From the NCBI RefSeq assembly GCF_017916515.1, contig NZ_JAFMTA010000001.1:1-64000 (forward strand): a stretch of DNA of 64,000 nt. The letters are read 5' to 3'. Positions within the stretch are counted from its first letter, which is position 1; each line of letters starts with the position of its first letter. A program made the translations under genes and the position numbers. The notes beneath the pieces are model-generated. The model made no database searches. It had not been told where the DNA came from and saw nothing but the letters and a program-made list of their open reading frames with translations. This DNA comes from Naasia sp. SYSU D00948 (GTDB lineage: Bacteria; Actinomycetota; Actinomycetes; Actinomycetales; Microbacteriaceae). Below, piece by piece: positions 11,413 through 23,085 of this stretch.

Positions 11413-12564
11413 TCAGCTGGAGTACGCGCTGTTCTCGTGGACGTAGGCGTGCGTGAGGTCGTTGGTCAGGATGGTGGCGACGGCGGACCCGGCGTGCAGG
11501 TCGATCAGGACGGTGACCTCGCGGGGCGCCAGGTCGACGGCGCTGCGCGGCTTGTCGGGCGCGCCCTTGTGGCACACCCGCACGCCGTTCATCGAGACGT
11601 CGACGTTGTACGGATCGAACTCGGCGGTCGTGGTCCCGATCGCGGCGAGCACCCGGCCCCAGTTGGGGTCGTTACCGAAGACGGCGGCCTTGAAGAGGTT
11701 GTTGCGCGCGACGGACCGGGCCACCTCGACGGCCTCGTCCTCGGTGCGCGCGCCGATCACCTCGATCGCGATGTCGTGGGACGCGCCCTCCGCGTCGTGC
11801 TGCAGCTGGCGCGCGAGGCTCGCGCAGACCTCGATGAGAGCCTGGCGGAACTCCTCAGCGTCCGGGGTCACGCCGGACGCGCCGGACGCGAGCAGCGTGA
11901 CCTGGTCGTTCGTCGACATGCAGCCATCGGAGTCGAGGCGGTCGAACGTGACGCGGGTCGCGGAGCGCAGCGCGGCGTCGAGCGCGGCCTGATCGACGAC
12001 GGCATCCGTCGTGAGCACGACGAGCATGGTCGCGAGGCCCGGCGCGAGCATCCCGGCGCCCTTCGCCATGCCGCCGATGGCCCAGCCGCCGCGGCGCACC
12101 TCGGCGATCTTGGGCACGGTGTCCGTCGTCATGATGGCGCGCGCGGCGTTCGCCCCGCCGTCGGCGGACAGGCTCGCGGCCGCGGCGCCGACGCCCGCCA
12201 GGACGCGCGCGCGGTCGAGCTGCTCCCCGATCAGCCCGGTCGAGCAGACGAGGACGTCGCCCGCGCTGACGCCGAGCTGCGACGCCACGGCCTCAGCCGT
12301 CGCGTGCGTCGTCTGGAAGCCCTGCGTCCCGGTGAAGCAGTTCGCCCCGCCCGAGTTGAGGACGATGGCGGAGGCGACGCCGTCCGCGATGACCTGCTGC
12401 GACCAGAGGATCGGGTTGGCCTTCGCCCGGTTGCTCGTGAACACGGCCGCGGCGTGCTGGAGGGGCCCCCGGTTGACGACCAGGGCGACGTCCGGGCCGC
12501 CGCTGGCCTTGAGGCCCGCCGCGACGCCCGCCGCCTCGAATCCCGCCGGTGCGGTGACGGTCAT
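11413..12564 (-). CDS. argJ: Glutamate N-acetyltransferase / amino-acid acetyltransferase (ArgJ)
   Basis: Recycles the acetyl group from N-acetylornithine to glutamate. 383 residues. The self-cleaving precursor site is in PGLATMLVV, with the nucleophile Thr179 becoming the new N-terminus. Conserved STGLIGEQL and [10 protein letters not shown] segments are present. The ATG start at 12564 overlaps the argC stop (ATGA). No argA-type synthase is seen in the window, so ArgJ may carry both activities, but that cannot be read from sequence. Confidence 0.95.
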   Translation of the reverse strand: MTVTAPAGFEAAGVAAGLKASGGPDVALVVNRGPLQHAAAVFTSNRAKANPILWSQQVIADGVASAIVLNSGGANCFTGTQGFQTTHATAEAVASQLGVSAGDVLVCSTGLIGEQLDRARVLAGVGAAAASLSADGGANAARAIMTTDTVPKIAEVRRGGWAIGGMAKGAGMLAPGLATMLVVLTTDAVVDQAALDAALRSATRVTFDRLDSDGCMSTNDQVTLLASGASGVTPDAEEFRQALIEVCASLARQLQHDAEGASHDIAIEVIGARTEDEAVEVARSVARNNLFKAAVFGNDPNWGRVLAAIGTTTAEFDPYNVDVSMNGVRVCHKGAPDKPRSAVDLAPREVTVLIDLHAGSAVATILTNDLTHAYVHENSAYSS

Positions 12565-13616
12565 GGCGCGACTCCGTCCAGGGGCAGGCCCAGGGTCTCG
12601 GGGAGACTGAGCGCGATGTTGAGGGACTGCACGGCGGCGCCCGCGGTGCCCTTCACGAGGTTGTCGACCGCGGCGACGACGATCACACGGCCGGCGGTCG
12701 CGTCGACGGCGAGCCCGAGCAGGGCGGTATTGGCGCCCAGCACGTCGGCCGTGCGCGGGAACGCCCCCTCGGGCAGCAGCTGCACGAAGGGCTCCCCCGC
12801 GTACGCGGTCTCCCACGCGGCGCGGACGTCCTCGGCGCTCACGCCCGGCGCGAGCATCGCGGTGGAGGTGGCGAGGATGCCGCGGGACATCGGCACGATG
12901 GCGGGGGTGAAGGAGATCGTCGACGTCTCCGCCCCGGCCCACCGCAGCGCCTGCTGGATCTCGGGGATGTGCCGGTGCCCGCCGCCCACGGCGTAGGGGT
13001 TCGCGCTGCCGAGGATCTCGCTCGCGAGCAGGTGCGACTTGAGTGCGCGTCCGGCGCCCGAGGGCCCGACGGCGAGGACGCTGACGATGTCGGTCGGCAG
13101 GATGACGCCGGCGGCGATGCCGGGCGCCAGGGAGAGGGCGACCGTGCTCGCGTTGCAGCCGGGGGCGGCGATCCGGGAGGCGCCCGCGAGCCGCTCGCGC
13201 TGCTTGACGGTGCCCCCGGCGGTCCTCAGGAGCAGCTCCGGGACGCCGTAGGCCCACGGCTCGGCGTGGTCGCCGCCGTAGAACGCGGCCCAGTCGTCCG
13301 CGGACTCGAGCCGGTGGTCCGCGCCGCAGTCGACGACGACCGCGTCCGGTGACAGCTCGGCGGAGATGGCCCCGGAGGCGCCGTGCGGCAGCGCCAGCAG
13401 GACGACGTCGTGGCCGGCGAGGGTATCCGGCGTCGTATCGGCGAGGACCAGGTGCGAGAGCGAGCGCAGGTGCGGCTGCACCTCGCCGAGCGCGCGCCCC
13501 GCCGAGGAGTGCGCGGTGACCGTGCGCACGTCGAACTCGGGGTGGGAGGCGAGCAGCCGCAGGAGCTCTCCGCCTGCGTAACCGGACGCCCCTGCGACGG
13601 CGACGGTCAGAGGCAT
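12561..13616 (-). CDS. argC: N-acetyl-gamma-glutamyl-phosphate reductase
   Basis: NADPH-dependent reduction in arginine synthesis. 351 residues. The Rossmann motif [14 protein letters not shown] is at residues 9-22 and the catalytic Cys154 is in APGCNAST. It is the first gene of the argCJBDFGH run. The start at 13616 lies 7 nt after a -10 hexamer TAAGGT (13624-13629), so the operon mRNA is probably leaderless. An ATGCATGC stretch at the start codon (13613-13620) resembles part of an ARG box, a possible ArgR contact. No argR lies in this cluster. Confidence 0.95.
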   Translation of the reverse strand: MPLTVAVAGASGYAGGELLRLLASHPEFDVRTVTAHSSAGRALGEVQPHLRSLSHLVLADTTPDTLAGHDVVLLALPHGASGAISAELSPDAVVVDCGADHRLESADDWAAFYGGDHAEPWAYGVPELLLRTAGGTVKQRERLAGASRIAAPGCNASTVALSLAPGIAAGVILPTDIVSVLAVGPSGAGRALKSHLLASEILGSANPYAVGGGHRHIPEIQQALRWAGAETSTISFTPAIVPMSRGILATSTAMLAPGVSAEDVRAAWETAYAGEPFVQLLPEGAFPRTADVLGANTALLGLAVDATAGRVIVVAAVDNLVKGTAGAAVQSLNIALSLPETLGLPLDGVAP

Positions 13617-13623
13617 GCATTCA

Positions 13624-13629
13624 ACCTTA
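13624..13629 (-). promoter_or_regulatory. argC operon -10 element (leaderless)
   Basis: TAAGGT on the minus strand, 7 nt before the argC ATG. It is followed by TTGAATGCATGCC, which overlaps the start codon and has ARG-box-like composition. Binding of ArgR here would block initiation directly. The repressor site is a suggestion only. Confidence 0.45.
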
Positions 13630-13735
13630 GCGAGAACGGCGTGCCGCCCCTTGCCCCCTTGCTTCGGCGGCCGGGCGGCGCGGGTGGCCGTGGGCGTGTG
13701 CGGTGCGCGCGCTGCCGAGCGCACCCTTCCACACC

Positions 13736-13801
13736 GAATGCGCCCCGGAACACCGAGCGCACCCCGTGTCCACGGTGCATCCGGTGCTTCAGGGCGCACT
13801 C
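13736..13801. repeat. Intergenic imperfect inverted repeat (pheT-argC gap)
   Basis: The left arm at 13736-13755 and the reverse complement of 13782-13801 match at 16 of 20 positions, around a 26-nt core containing ACCCCGTGTCCACGGTG. A further partial copy of the left arm lies at 13719-13735. It fills much of the 247-nt gap between pheT and argC. Confidence 0.55.
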
Positions 13802-13863
13802 AGCGGCGCCGACCGCGCCCCGCCGGGTCGCACACGCGCCAGGCCGGCACCCCGCCGCGCGGG

Positions 13864-16394
<2,531 letters not shown>

Positions 16395-16395
<1 letters not shown>

Positions 16396-17459
16396 CAGCC
16401 CACCATCCCGAACTGGGCGCTGAAGCGGATGTCGCCCTCGGCCATGTCGCGCATGTCGTTGAGGTCGTTCCGGAACTGGAGGGTGCGCTCGATGCCGGTG
16501 CCGAAGGCGAAGCCCTGGTACTCGTCGGGGTCGATGCCCGCGGCGCGGAGGACGTTGGGGTTCACCATGCCGCAGCCGCCCCACTCGACCCAGCGCGCGC
16601 CTCCCTTGGCGGCCGGGTGCCACACGTCCATCTCGGCGGAGGGCTCGGTGAAGGGGAAGTAGTTGGGGCGCAGGCGGATGCGCGCCTCGTCGCCGAACAT
16701 GATCCGGGCGAAGTGCTCCAGGGTTCCGCGCAGGTGCGCCATCGTGAGGCCCTTGTCGATCGCGAGCCCCTCGAACTGCGAGAAGACGGGAAGGTGCGTC
16801 GCGTCGAACTCGTCCGTCCGGTAGACGCGTCCCGGGCAGAGGACGTAGACCGGGAGGTCGCGCTCGATCAGCGAGCGCACCTGGACCGGCGACGTGTGCG
16901 TGCGCAGCACGAGGTGGCGCTCCGGCGGGGCGACGAAGAACGTGTCCTGCATTGCCCGGGCGGGGTGGTCCTCGTCGAAGTTGAGCGCGTCGAAGTTGAA
17001 CCACTCGTGCTCGAGCTCCGGACCTTCCGCGATCTCCCAGCCCATGCCGACGAAGATGTCGGCCACCTCCTCCTGGAGCAGCGTCAGGGGATGCCGGGCG
17101 CCGGGCTGCCAGCGGGTGGACGCGGCAGTGACGTCGACCTGCTCGGCTGCGAGCCGGGCGGCCGTCTCCGCCTCGGCGAGCTCGGCCTCGCGCTGGGCGA
17201 TCGCCTGGTTCACCCGGCCGCGCGCGCTGCCGACGAGCTTGCCCGTCGCGGCCTTCTCGGGTCCGGGGACCTGCCGGAGCAGGGAGTTGAGCTTCGCGAG
17301 CGCGGACGCCTCACCCGCGTGGGCGGTGCGGGCGGCCTTCAGCTCCGCGGTGCTCGAGGCGCCGGCGACAGCCGCGAGGGCCGCCTCGACCGCGGACTCG
17401 ACGGCCTCCTGCGAGATGGGATTGCCGCCGGAGGGGGCGGGGGAAGGTGCGTCGGACAC
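16395..17459 (-). CDS. pheS: Phenylalanyl-tRNA synthetase alpha subunit
   Basis: Catalytic subunit, 354 residues. The N-terminal coiled coil (about residues 15-100) is followed by the class II catalytic core with [19 protein letters not shown], motif 2 region [20 protein letters not shown]-like sequence and motif 3 [13 protein letters not shown]. The GTG at 17459 is chosen because a -10 TAGACT (17468-17473) lies 8 nt upstream. In-frame codons further upstream run into the inverted repeat at 17547-17635. Confidence 0.95.
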
Positions 17460-17546
17460 GGTCCCCGAGTCTACCGAGTGCCTTCCGGCGCGATCTCCGA
17501 CCTGCGGCGGGAGCAGCGGCGTCTCGGCTGGGGAGGACCCGACTCT

Positions 17547-17635
17547 CCTTGCGCTCAACAGGCGGGATCTGCGTCGACAGCACGACACGCCGTGGGGCGA
17601 CCTGGTGGAGGAGTCTCCGCCTGTTGAGCGCAAGG
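17547..17635. repeat. Inverted repeat with GACACGCCGT core (pheS/SPL divergent gap)
   Basis: Perfect 19-bp arms: CCTTGCGCTCAACAGGCGG (17547-17565) and its complement at 17617-17635. The 51-nt centre includes GACACGCCGT (17584-17593), the same ten bases found in the 101-bp elements A and C. It lies in the 254-nt gap between the divergent pheS and radical-SAM genes. Confidence 0.8.
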
Positions 17636-17713
17636 TGCTGGGCGCCGGGTGGCGCGACGGTCCCTGCGGCGGCACGGCAGTCGATGTCGGTGGTCCCGGC
17701 GACACTGAATGGG

Positions 17714-18799
17714 ATGAGTCCCACCGTCAGCGAGCAGCGCACGAGACCCCTGCTCGACATCACCCGCATCTACTACGAGCGCGCGGCCGCCGAGCTTCCG
17801 CGCGGCCAGGAGATCCTCGCGCGCTGGCCCGGCGCCGACCTCGTCGAGGTCGAGAGCCACTGGCGCATCCCGGAACTCCACGGCGACGAGGCCAACGTCC
17901 GCCGCTGGGTCCGCATCAAGACCGAAGCGCTCGTGCTGGGCGTCAAGAAGGGCGTCGCCGTTCGGCCCAACGGACGCAGCGCCGACTTCATCGCGCCCTC
18001 GACGGCCAATGGCTGCGCCATGGCCTGCGCGTACTGCTACGTCCCGCGCCGCAAGGGCTACAGCAACCCCATCACGGTCTTCGCGAACATCGACCAGATC
18101 GCCGGCAGCATCCACCGCCACATCGGGCGGCAGGGCGTGAAGGCGGAGCCGAACCAGTGCGACCCGCACGCCTGGGTGTACGACATCGGCGAGAACAGCG
18201 ATTGCTCGGCCGACGCGCTCGTGAGCGACAACGTCCGCGACCTCGTCGACCTGTTCAAGTCCGAGCCGACCGCGAAGCTCTCGTTCGCGACGAAATTCGT
18301 CAACCGGGACCTGCTCGAGTGGGACCCGCAGGGCCGCAGCCGCATCCGGTTCTCTCTCATGCCGGCGCCTATGGCGAAGCTCGTCGACATCCGCACCTCC
18401 CCGATCCCGGAGCGGATCGCGGCGATCAACGACTTCGTCGAGGCGGGGTGGGAGGTCCACGTCAACTTCTCCCCCGTGATCGTCGCCGACGGCTGGCTCG
18501 ACGAGTGGCGCGACCTGTTCGACCAGCTCGACGGGGCGCTCAGCGAGCGGGCGAAGGCGCAGCTGTCGAGCGAGGTCATCTTCCTCACGCACAACGAGCA
18601 GCTGCACGAGGTCAACCTCGGCTGGCATCCCAAGGCCGAGGAGGTGCTCTGGCGACCCGACCTGCAGGAGAACAAGATCTCGCAGAACGGCGCGCTCAAC
18701 GTCCGCTACAAGTCCGGGGCGAAGCGGGGATATCTCGCCCAGTTCAAGGCGCTCGCGGGCGAGGGACTGCCGTACTGCGACATCCGGTACGCCTTCTGA
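17714..18799 (+). CDS. Spore photoproduct lyase family radical SAM protein
   Basis: 361 residues. The radical-SAM cluster motif CAMACAYC (CX3CX2C) is at about residues 100-107. The surroundings match the actinobacterial branch of the SPL family ([35 protein letters not shown]). The organism is not expected to form spores, so the real substrate may be another DNA photoproduct or nucleic-acid lesion. A start at 17714 is preferred; a GACACT hexamer (17701-17706) lies 7 nt upstream. An ATG 31 nt earlier is out of favour. Confidence 0.8.
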   Translation: MSPTVSEQRTRPLLDITRIYYERAAAELPRGQEILARWPGADLVEVESHWRIPELHGDEANVRRWVRIKTEALVLGVKKGVAVRPNGRSADFIAPSTANGCAMACAYCYVPRRKGYSNPITVFANIDQIAGSIHRHIGRQGVKAEPNQCDPHAWVYDIGENSDCSADALVSDNVRDLVDLFKSEPTAKLSFATKFVNRDLLEWDPQGRSRIRFSLMPAPMAKLVDIRTSPIPERIAAINDFVEAGWEVHVNFSPVIVADGWLDEWRDLFDQLDGALSERAKAQLSSEVIFLTHNEQLHEVNLGWHPKAEEVLWRPDLQENKISQNGALNVRYKSGAKRGYLAQFKALAGEGLPYCDIRYAF

Positions 18800-18827
18800 C
18801 CAGGCGCCTGGGGCGACACCGCGATCG

Positions 18828-19628
18828 CTAGGAGCGCTGGGCGAATGCGCTCTCGTACAGGCAGACGGAGGCGGCGGTGGCGAGATTCATCGACTCCGCC
18901 GATCCGTAGATGGGCACGGCGACAGCGCGGTCCACCAGCCGGAGATCCGCGTCGGACAGCCCGTGCGCCTCGTTGCCGAACACCCACGCGGTGGGGGCGG
19001 CGAGGAGCCCCGCCGTGCGAGCGTCCAGCAGGTCGTCGCCCTTGATGTCGGCCGCGAGGATCTGCAGTCCGGCCTCCCGCGCTCTGTCGGTCACCGCGGC
19101 GAGGTCCGCGCCCACCGCGATCGGCACGTGGAAGAGCGAGCCGGTGGTGGCGCGCACGACCTTCGGGTTGTAGAGGTCCACGGTGCGGCCGGTGAGCACC
19201 ACGGCGTCCACTCCGGCGGCGTCGGCCGCGCGGATGATCGTGCCGGCGTTGCCGGGATCCCGCACCTCCTCGAGCACCGCCACGAGCCTCGGCTGATCGG
19301 CGAAGATCGTGCGGACCGAGATCGGGAACTGGGCGCACACGGCGACGAAGCCCTGGGGCGTCACGGTGTCGGCCATCGCCTCGAGCACCTGCTCGGTCAC
19401 GAACTGGATGTCGAGCTCGGCGCGCCGGGCCGCGTCCGCGAGAGCAGGATGCCGCTCCAGCGCCGTCGGCGTGGCGTAGAGCTCGAGGACGAGCTCGGGC
19501 CGCCAGGTCAGCGCCTCTCCGACCGCCTGCGGCCCCTCGAGGAGGAAATGCCCGGTGTCGGTGCGCGCCGCCTTGTTGGCGAGCTTCGCGACCGCCCGGA
19601 CGCGCGGCGACCGGGGGTTGTCGAGCAT
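18828..19628 (-). CDS. SpoU/TrmH-family RNA 2'-O-methyltransferase
   Basis: 266 residues. All three SPOUT motifs are visible: DPGNAGTIIRAA (about residues 124-135), NPKVVRATTGSLFHVP and the C-terminal IYGSAESMNLATAASV, which forms the SAM-binding knot. The N-terminal 100 residues form the substrate-binding domain. The gene usually sits next to pheS and probably modifies rRNA. Its -10 TAGGCT (19635-19640) is 6 nt before the ATG, so the mRNA is leaderless. The target nucleotide is not inferable. Confidence 0.9.
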   Translation of the reverse strand: MLDNPRSPRVRAVAKLANKAARTDTGHFLLEGPQAVGEALTWRPELVLELYATPTALERHPALADAARRAELDIQFVTEQVLEAMADTVTPQGFVAVCAQFPISVRTIFADQPRLVAVLEEVRDPGNAGTIIRAADAAGVDAVVLTGRTVDLYNPKVVRATTGSLFHVPIAVGADLAAVTDRAREAGLQILAADIKGDDLLDARTAGLLAAPTAWVFGNEAHGLSDADLRLVDRAVAVPIYGSAESMNLATAASVCLYESAFAQRS

Positions 19629-19680
19629 GTGCTCAGCCTACTGACGCCCCTCGGCGCCCCTGAGACGCATCACCGGGACG

Positions 19681-19781
19681 TGCGCGGATCAGGAGATCCG
19701 CCGCGACACGCCGCAGCCGGTCCTGATCCGCGCCGGATTCGCCGGGTCCGTCCTGATTCGCGTGGAAACTCCTGATCCGCG
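19681..19781 (+). repeat. 101-bp four-unit intergenic element, copy B
   Basis: Unit TGCGCGGATCAGGA at 19681-19694, then TCCTGATCCGCGC at 19721-19733, TCCTGATTCGCG at 19751-19762 and TCCTGATCCGCG at 19770-19781. The offsets are 0, 40, 70 and 89. The core GACACGCCGC is at 19705-19714. It lies between the rplT terminator and the promoter of the TrmH-family gene. Confidence 0.85.
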
Positions 19782-19798
19782 AAATGCCCGGGACACGC

Positions 19799-19831
19799 AG
19801 AAGGGCCCTCCCACACCGGGAGGGCCCTTCT
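19799..19831 (-). terminator. Terminator of the infC-rpmI-rplT operon
   Basis: A perfect 14-bp stem (19799-19812 with 19818-19831, AGAAGGGCCCTCCC) and a 5-nt loop, starting 14 nt after the rplT stop. A strong GC hairpin of this kind without a long U-run is usual in high-GC Actinobacteria. Confidence 0.8.
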
Positions 19832-19844
19832 CAGGTCGCGGGAC

Positions 19845-20225
19845 CTACGCGGCGGGGGCGGAGGTGTCGGCCGGCAGCGCGGCGCGAGCGGTCTCGACGA
19901 GGGCCGCGAAGGTCGCGGGCTCGTTCACGGCCAGCTCGGCGAGGATGCGACGGTCCACCTCGACACCGGCGAGGCCGAGGCCCTGGATGAAGCGGTTGTA
20001 CGTGAGGCCCTGCTCGCGCGCGGCCGCGTTGATCCGCTGGATCCAGAGGCGACGGAAGTCGCCCTTGCGGGCACGGCGGTCGCGGTACGCGTAGACGAGC
20101 GAGTGGGTGACCTGCTCCTTCGCCTTGCGATAGAGGCGCGAACGCTGCCCGCGGTAGCCCTCGGCGCGCTCGAGGATGACGCGGCGCTTCTTGTGGGCGT
20201 TGACCGCCCTCTTGACTCTTGCCAT
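19845..20225 (-). CDS. rplT: 50S ribosomal protein bL20
   Basis: 126 residues, [15 protein letters not shown] at the start, with the basic [16 protein letters not shown] and [11 protein letters not shown] segments typical of bL20. It binds 23S rRNA early in assembly. Last gene of the infC-rpmI-rplT operon, 29 nt after rpmI, and followed by a strong hairpin terminator. Confidence 0.97.
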   Translation of the reverse strand: MARVKRAVNAHKKRRVILERAEGYRGQRSRLYRKAKEQVTHSLVYAYRDRRARKGDFRRLWIQRINAAAREQGLTYNRFIQGLGLAGVEVDRRILAELAVNEPATFAALVETARAALPADTSAPAA

Positions 20226-20254
20226 TTCTCAGTCCTTCTTACGGATCGTTCGGC

Positions 20255-20449
20255 TCAGCGGCCGAGGAGCTTCTTGGCGACCTTGGCGTCGGCCGGAGAG
20301 AGGACCTGGTCCTGGCTCAGGCGACGGGTGCGGGTGGACGGCTTGCCCTCGAAGTTGTGGCGCATACCGGCCTGCTGCTTCATGAGCTTCCCGCTGCCGG
20401 TGATCTTGAAGCGCTTCTTCGACCCGGAGTGGGTCTTCTGCTTAGGCAT
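20255..20449 (-). CDS. rpmI: 50S ribosomal protein bL35
   Basis: 64 residues, [28 protein letters not shown], an unmistakable bL35. Its ATG lies inside the last codons of infC (8-nt overlap), so it is translated by coupling with IF-3. Confidence 0.97.
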   Translation of the reverse strand: MPKQKTHSGSKKRFKITGSGKLMKQQAGMRHNFEGKPSTRTRRLSQDQVLSPADAKVAKKLLGR

Positions 20450-21089
20450 TGGTCTCCTTGGTGGTCGCGACGTCCGGGGTTCCGGCGCCGGTGGTCTGCT
20501 CGGCGGGGGCTCCCGCCGTCCTGCTGCTGGTGCGGCGCGCCTGGGCCTCGGCCTTGGCGTCCGCCTTGTTCTTGAGCGGCCCGATGATCATCACCATGTT
20601 CCGGCCGTCGATGGTCGGGGTGGACTCGACGGATCCGAACTCGCTGACGTCCTCGGCGAAGCGCTGCAGCAGCCGGACGCCCTGCTCGGGGCGGGACTGC
20701 TCACGGCCGCGGAAGAGGATCATCGCCTTGACCTTGTCCCCCGCCTTCAAGAACCCCTCAGCGCGCTTGCGCTTGGTCTCGTAGTCGTGGTCGTCGATCT
20801 TCAGGCGGAACCGGACCTCCTTGAGGATGGTGTTCGCCTGGTTGCGACGGGCCTCCTTGGCCTTCTGCGCCGTCTCGTACTTGAACTTCCCGTAGTCCAT
20901 GATCTTGGCGACCGGCGGCCTCGAGTTCGGCGCGACCTCGACGAGATCGAGATCGGCCTCACGGGCGAGGCGGAGGGCGACCTCGATCGGCACGATGCCG
21001 ACCTGCTCGCCACCCGGTCCGACGAGCCGGACCTCCGGCACTCGGATGCGGTCGTTGGTACGGGGATCGCTGATGCGCTGCTCCTTCAC
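20442..21089 (-). CDS. infC: Translation initiation factor IF-3
   Basis: 215 residues from the GTG at 21089. The N-domain is [19 protein letters not shown], the linker [17 protein letters not shown] and the C-domain starts at [10 protein letters not shown]-like sequence. IF-3 checks start-codon pairing on the 30S subunit. The GTG is badly spaced from its GGAG, whereas an in-frame ATC at 21074 has AAGGAG exactly 6 nt upstream. Non-AUG infC starts (AUU/AUC) allow IF-3 to limit its own synthesis, so ATC is a serious alternative. The C-terminal tail is Thr/Ala-rich. Confidence 0.95.
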   Translation of the reverse strand: MKEQRISDPRTNDRIRVPEVRLVGPGGEQVGIVPIEVALRLAREADLDLVEVAPNSRPPVAKIMDYGKFKYETAQKAKEARRNQANTILKEVRFRLKIDDHDYETKRKRAEGFLKAGDKVKAMILFRGREQSRPEQGVRLLQRFAEDVSEFGSVESTPTIDGRNMVMIIGPLKNKADAKAEAQARRTSSRTAGAPAEQTTGAGTPDVATTKETNA

Positions 21090-21309
21090 TCCTGCTTCGG
21101 TCCGCGCACATCGCGTGAACCGGCCGGGAAAGAGCGGAGGCTTCTTCCTTCGCGCGCGGACGCGCGTACTCCGGCGCCCTGTCTCCCCGCCCGATGACTC
21201 TGTGCGGGGGGAGCGCCTTCGACCCGGTAACCTGTTGAAGCGGTCGACCTGGGTGGGAGATTTCTCCACTTTTCCGTCCGGGATCGCTCCCGGGGCCCGC
21301 ACAAGGATA
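21090..21309 (-). promoter_or_regulatory. infC operon promoter and structured 5' leader
   Basis: A -10 TATCCT on the minus strand at 21304-21309 predicts a leader of about 205-220 nt. It contains a 6-bp stem with a GCGA tetraloop (21278-21293) and a long stem-loop at 21173-21217, pairing GGCGCTCCCCCCGC with GCGGGGAGACAGGGCGCC. No U-tract follows. A long folded leader before infC-rpmI-rplT fits feedback control by L20 or IF-3, as known in other bacteria. The mechanism here is inference. Confidence 0.5.
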
Positions 21310-21341
21310 GCAGAGCCGGTCCGCGCTTCGAAGGGGTCCCC

Positions 21342-21695
21342 ATGTCCGACGACACCGCCGACGCGTACGGCGCCGACGAGGCGGTCCGCGACATCGCGGA
21401 GGTGCCGGCCGTCGAGGTCATCAACACCGTCGCGGTGCACCTGCTCAGCGCGGCCGCCGTGAAGTGCGGGCTCGGCGAGGAGCCGGACGCGGCGCCCGAC
21501 CTGGACGAGGCGCGCAAGCTCATCGACGCCCTGGCCGGACTCGTCACCGCGAGCGCTCCCCACCTCGGGGATCACCACGCCCGCGCGCTCCGCGACGGCC
21601 TCCGTTCGGTCCAGCTCGCCTTCCGGGAGGCGTCCCCCTATCCCGATGCTCCGGGACAGGGTCCCGGGGAGCGGTACACCGGCTCCGTCATCTGA
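21342..21695 (+). CDS. DUF1844 domain-containing protein
   Basis: 117 residues. The core [21 protein letters not shown] followed by [18 protein letters not shown] matches the DUF1844 family, usually found beside infC in Actinobacteria. No enzymatic residue is evident. A purine-rich GAAGGGG serves as ribosome binding site. The last 8 bases overlap the end of the convergent decarboxylase gene. Confidence 0.85.
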   Translation: MSDDTADAYGADEAVRDIAEVPAVEVINTVAVHLLSAAAVKCGLGEEPDAAPDLDEARKLIDALAGLVTASAPHLGDHHARALRDGLRSVQLAFREASPYPDAPGQGPGERYTGSVI

Positions 21696-23052
21696 TCCCG
21701 GCCGCCCTCCGCACCGCCTCGACCGTGTCCGCGACCTCCGCCGGTCCCGTCCGCCACGAGCTGACGGAGAAGCGGATGACGGCCTCGTCGCGCCAGACGC
21801 TCGCCGACGGCATCACCCGTCCCTCCTCGAGGAGCCGGGCGAAGACGTCGCGGGTCCGCTCCGGCGACTCGAACGCCGCGCTCACCTGGGTGTAGACGAC
21901 GTCGTTGAGGACCCGGGCGCCGGGGATGCCCTGGAGCCCCTCGGCCAGCCCGGAGGCGGCACTGACGAGCCCGTCGACGAGGCGGCGGACGCCGTCCTCG
22001 CCGAGGCTCGCGATCGCCGCCCACACCGGAACGCCCCGGGCGCGGCGCGACATCTCGGGCACGTGCTCGTACGGGCTCGGTGCCTCCCCCTCCACGAGGT
22101 AGCTCGCGTGGACGCTCATCGCGGTCCGCAGCGCCGCCTCGTCGCGCACGACGGCGACGCCGCAGTCGTAGGGGGTGTTGAGCGTCTTGTGCGCGTCCGT
22201 GGCCCAGGAGTCGGCAGCCGCCATACCGGACACGAGGCCGGCGAGGGCGGGACTGACGGCGGCCCAGAGCCCGAAGGCTCCGTCGACGTGCACCCACGCC
22301 CCGGCACGGTGCGCGGCGGCCACGGCCGCCTCGAACGGATCGAAGGCGCCCGAGTGGATGTTCCCCGCCTGCAGGCAGACGATGGCCGGGCCCTCCCCGT
22401 CGGCCAGGGCGTCCTGGAGTGCGGCCGCGTCCAGTCGTCCCTGGTCGTCGGCGGCGACGAGCTCGGGCAGGCCGAGCCCGAGGTAGCGGAGGGCGAGATC
22501 GACCGATCCGTGGCGCTCCGCCCCGGCGAGGACGCGCACGCGCGGGCCGCCCGCGAGCCCCTCGTCGACGTGCCAGCCGGCGCGCGCGAGCACCGCGCCT
22601 CGGGCCGCGGCGAGGCAGGCGAAGTTCGCGGTCGTCGCGCCCGTCGTGAACCCCACCCCCGCGTCCCGGGGCAGGCCGAGGAGCTCGAGCAGCCAGCGGG
22701 ACGCGATCTCCTCCGCGGCGACGACTCCGGGAGTGGGATCGCGCATGCCCGCGTTCTGGTCCCATGCGGTCACGAGCCAGTCCGCGGCGATCGCGGCCGG
22801 GAGCGTCGACCCCATCACCCAGCCGAAGAAGCGACCGGACGGGCTCGCCATGAGTCCCGGCTCCACCGCCGCGGCCAGCCGGTCGACCACCTCGGCGGCC
22901 GGGGATCCTGTGCGAGGCAGCTCCGGGCCGAGCGTCGCGACGACGTCATCGATCCGGACGGCCGCGGGAACGGTGCGGACCGCGAGGCCGTCGAGCCAGC
23001 GCCGCGCGTGATCCGCCGCACGATCGAGTGCGGCGCCGTCATCGTCGTCCAT
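21688..23052 (-). CDS. PLP-dependent (group II) decarboxylase family protein
   Basis: 454 residues of the glutamate/aromatic-amino-acid decarboxylase fold. [18 protein letters not shown] binds the PLP phosphate, [12 protein letters not shown] carries the cofactor aspartate and [14 protein letters not shown] holds the PLP lysine (about residue 278). The substrate is unclear: aspartate, aromatic or diamine decarboxylase are all possible. It is the last gene of the his run, 33 nt after the SseB-like gene. Confidence 0.82.
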   Translation of the reverse strand: MDDDDGAALDRAADHARRWLDGLAVRTVPAAVRIDDVVATLGPELPRTGSPAAEVVDRLAAAVEPGLMASPSGRFFGWVMGSTLPAAIAADWLVTAWDQNAGMRDPTPGVVAAEEIASRWLLELLGLPRDAGVGFTTGATTANFACLAAARGAVLARAGWHVDEGLAGGPRVRVLAGAERHGSVDLALRYLGLGLPELVAADDQGRLDAAALQDALADGEGPAIVCLQAGNIHSGAFDPFEAAVAAAHRAGAWVHVDGAFGLWAAVSPALAGLVSGMAAADSWATDAHKTLNTPYDCGVAVVRDEAALRTAMSVHASYLVEGEAPSPYEHVPEMSRRARGVPVWAAIASLGEDGVRRLVDGLVSAASGLAEGLQGIPGARVLNDVVYTQVSAAFESPERTRDVFARLLEEGRVMPSASVWRDEAVIRFSVSSWRTGPAEVADTVEAVRRAAGIR

Positions 23053-23085
23053 GCCGCCCGATGCTCCTGCGGGCAGGCAGGCGCG

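Noticed and set aside
13719-13801. Short tandem GCGCACC/GCGCCCC motifs as a CRISPR-like or iteron array
   Set aside because: Spacing and sequence are irregular. The stretch is better explained as one imperfect inverted repeat.
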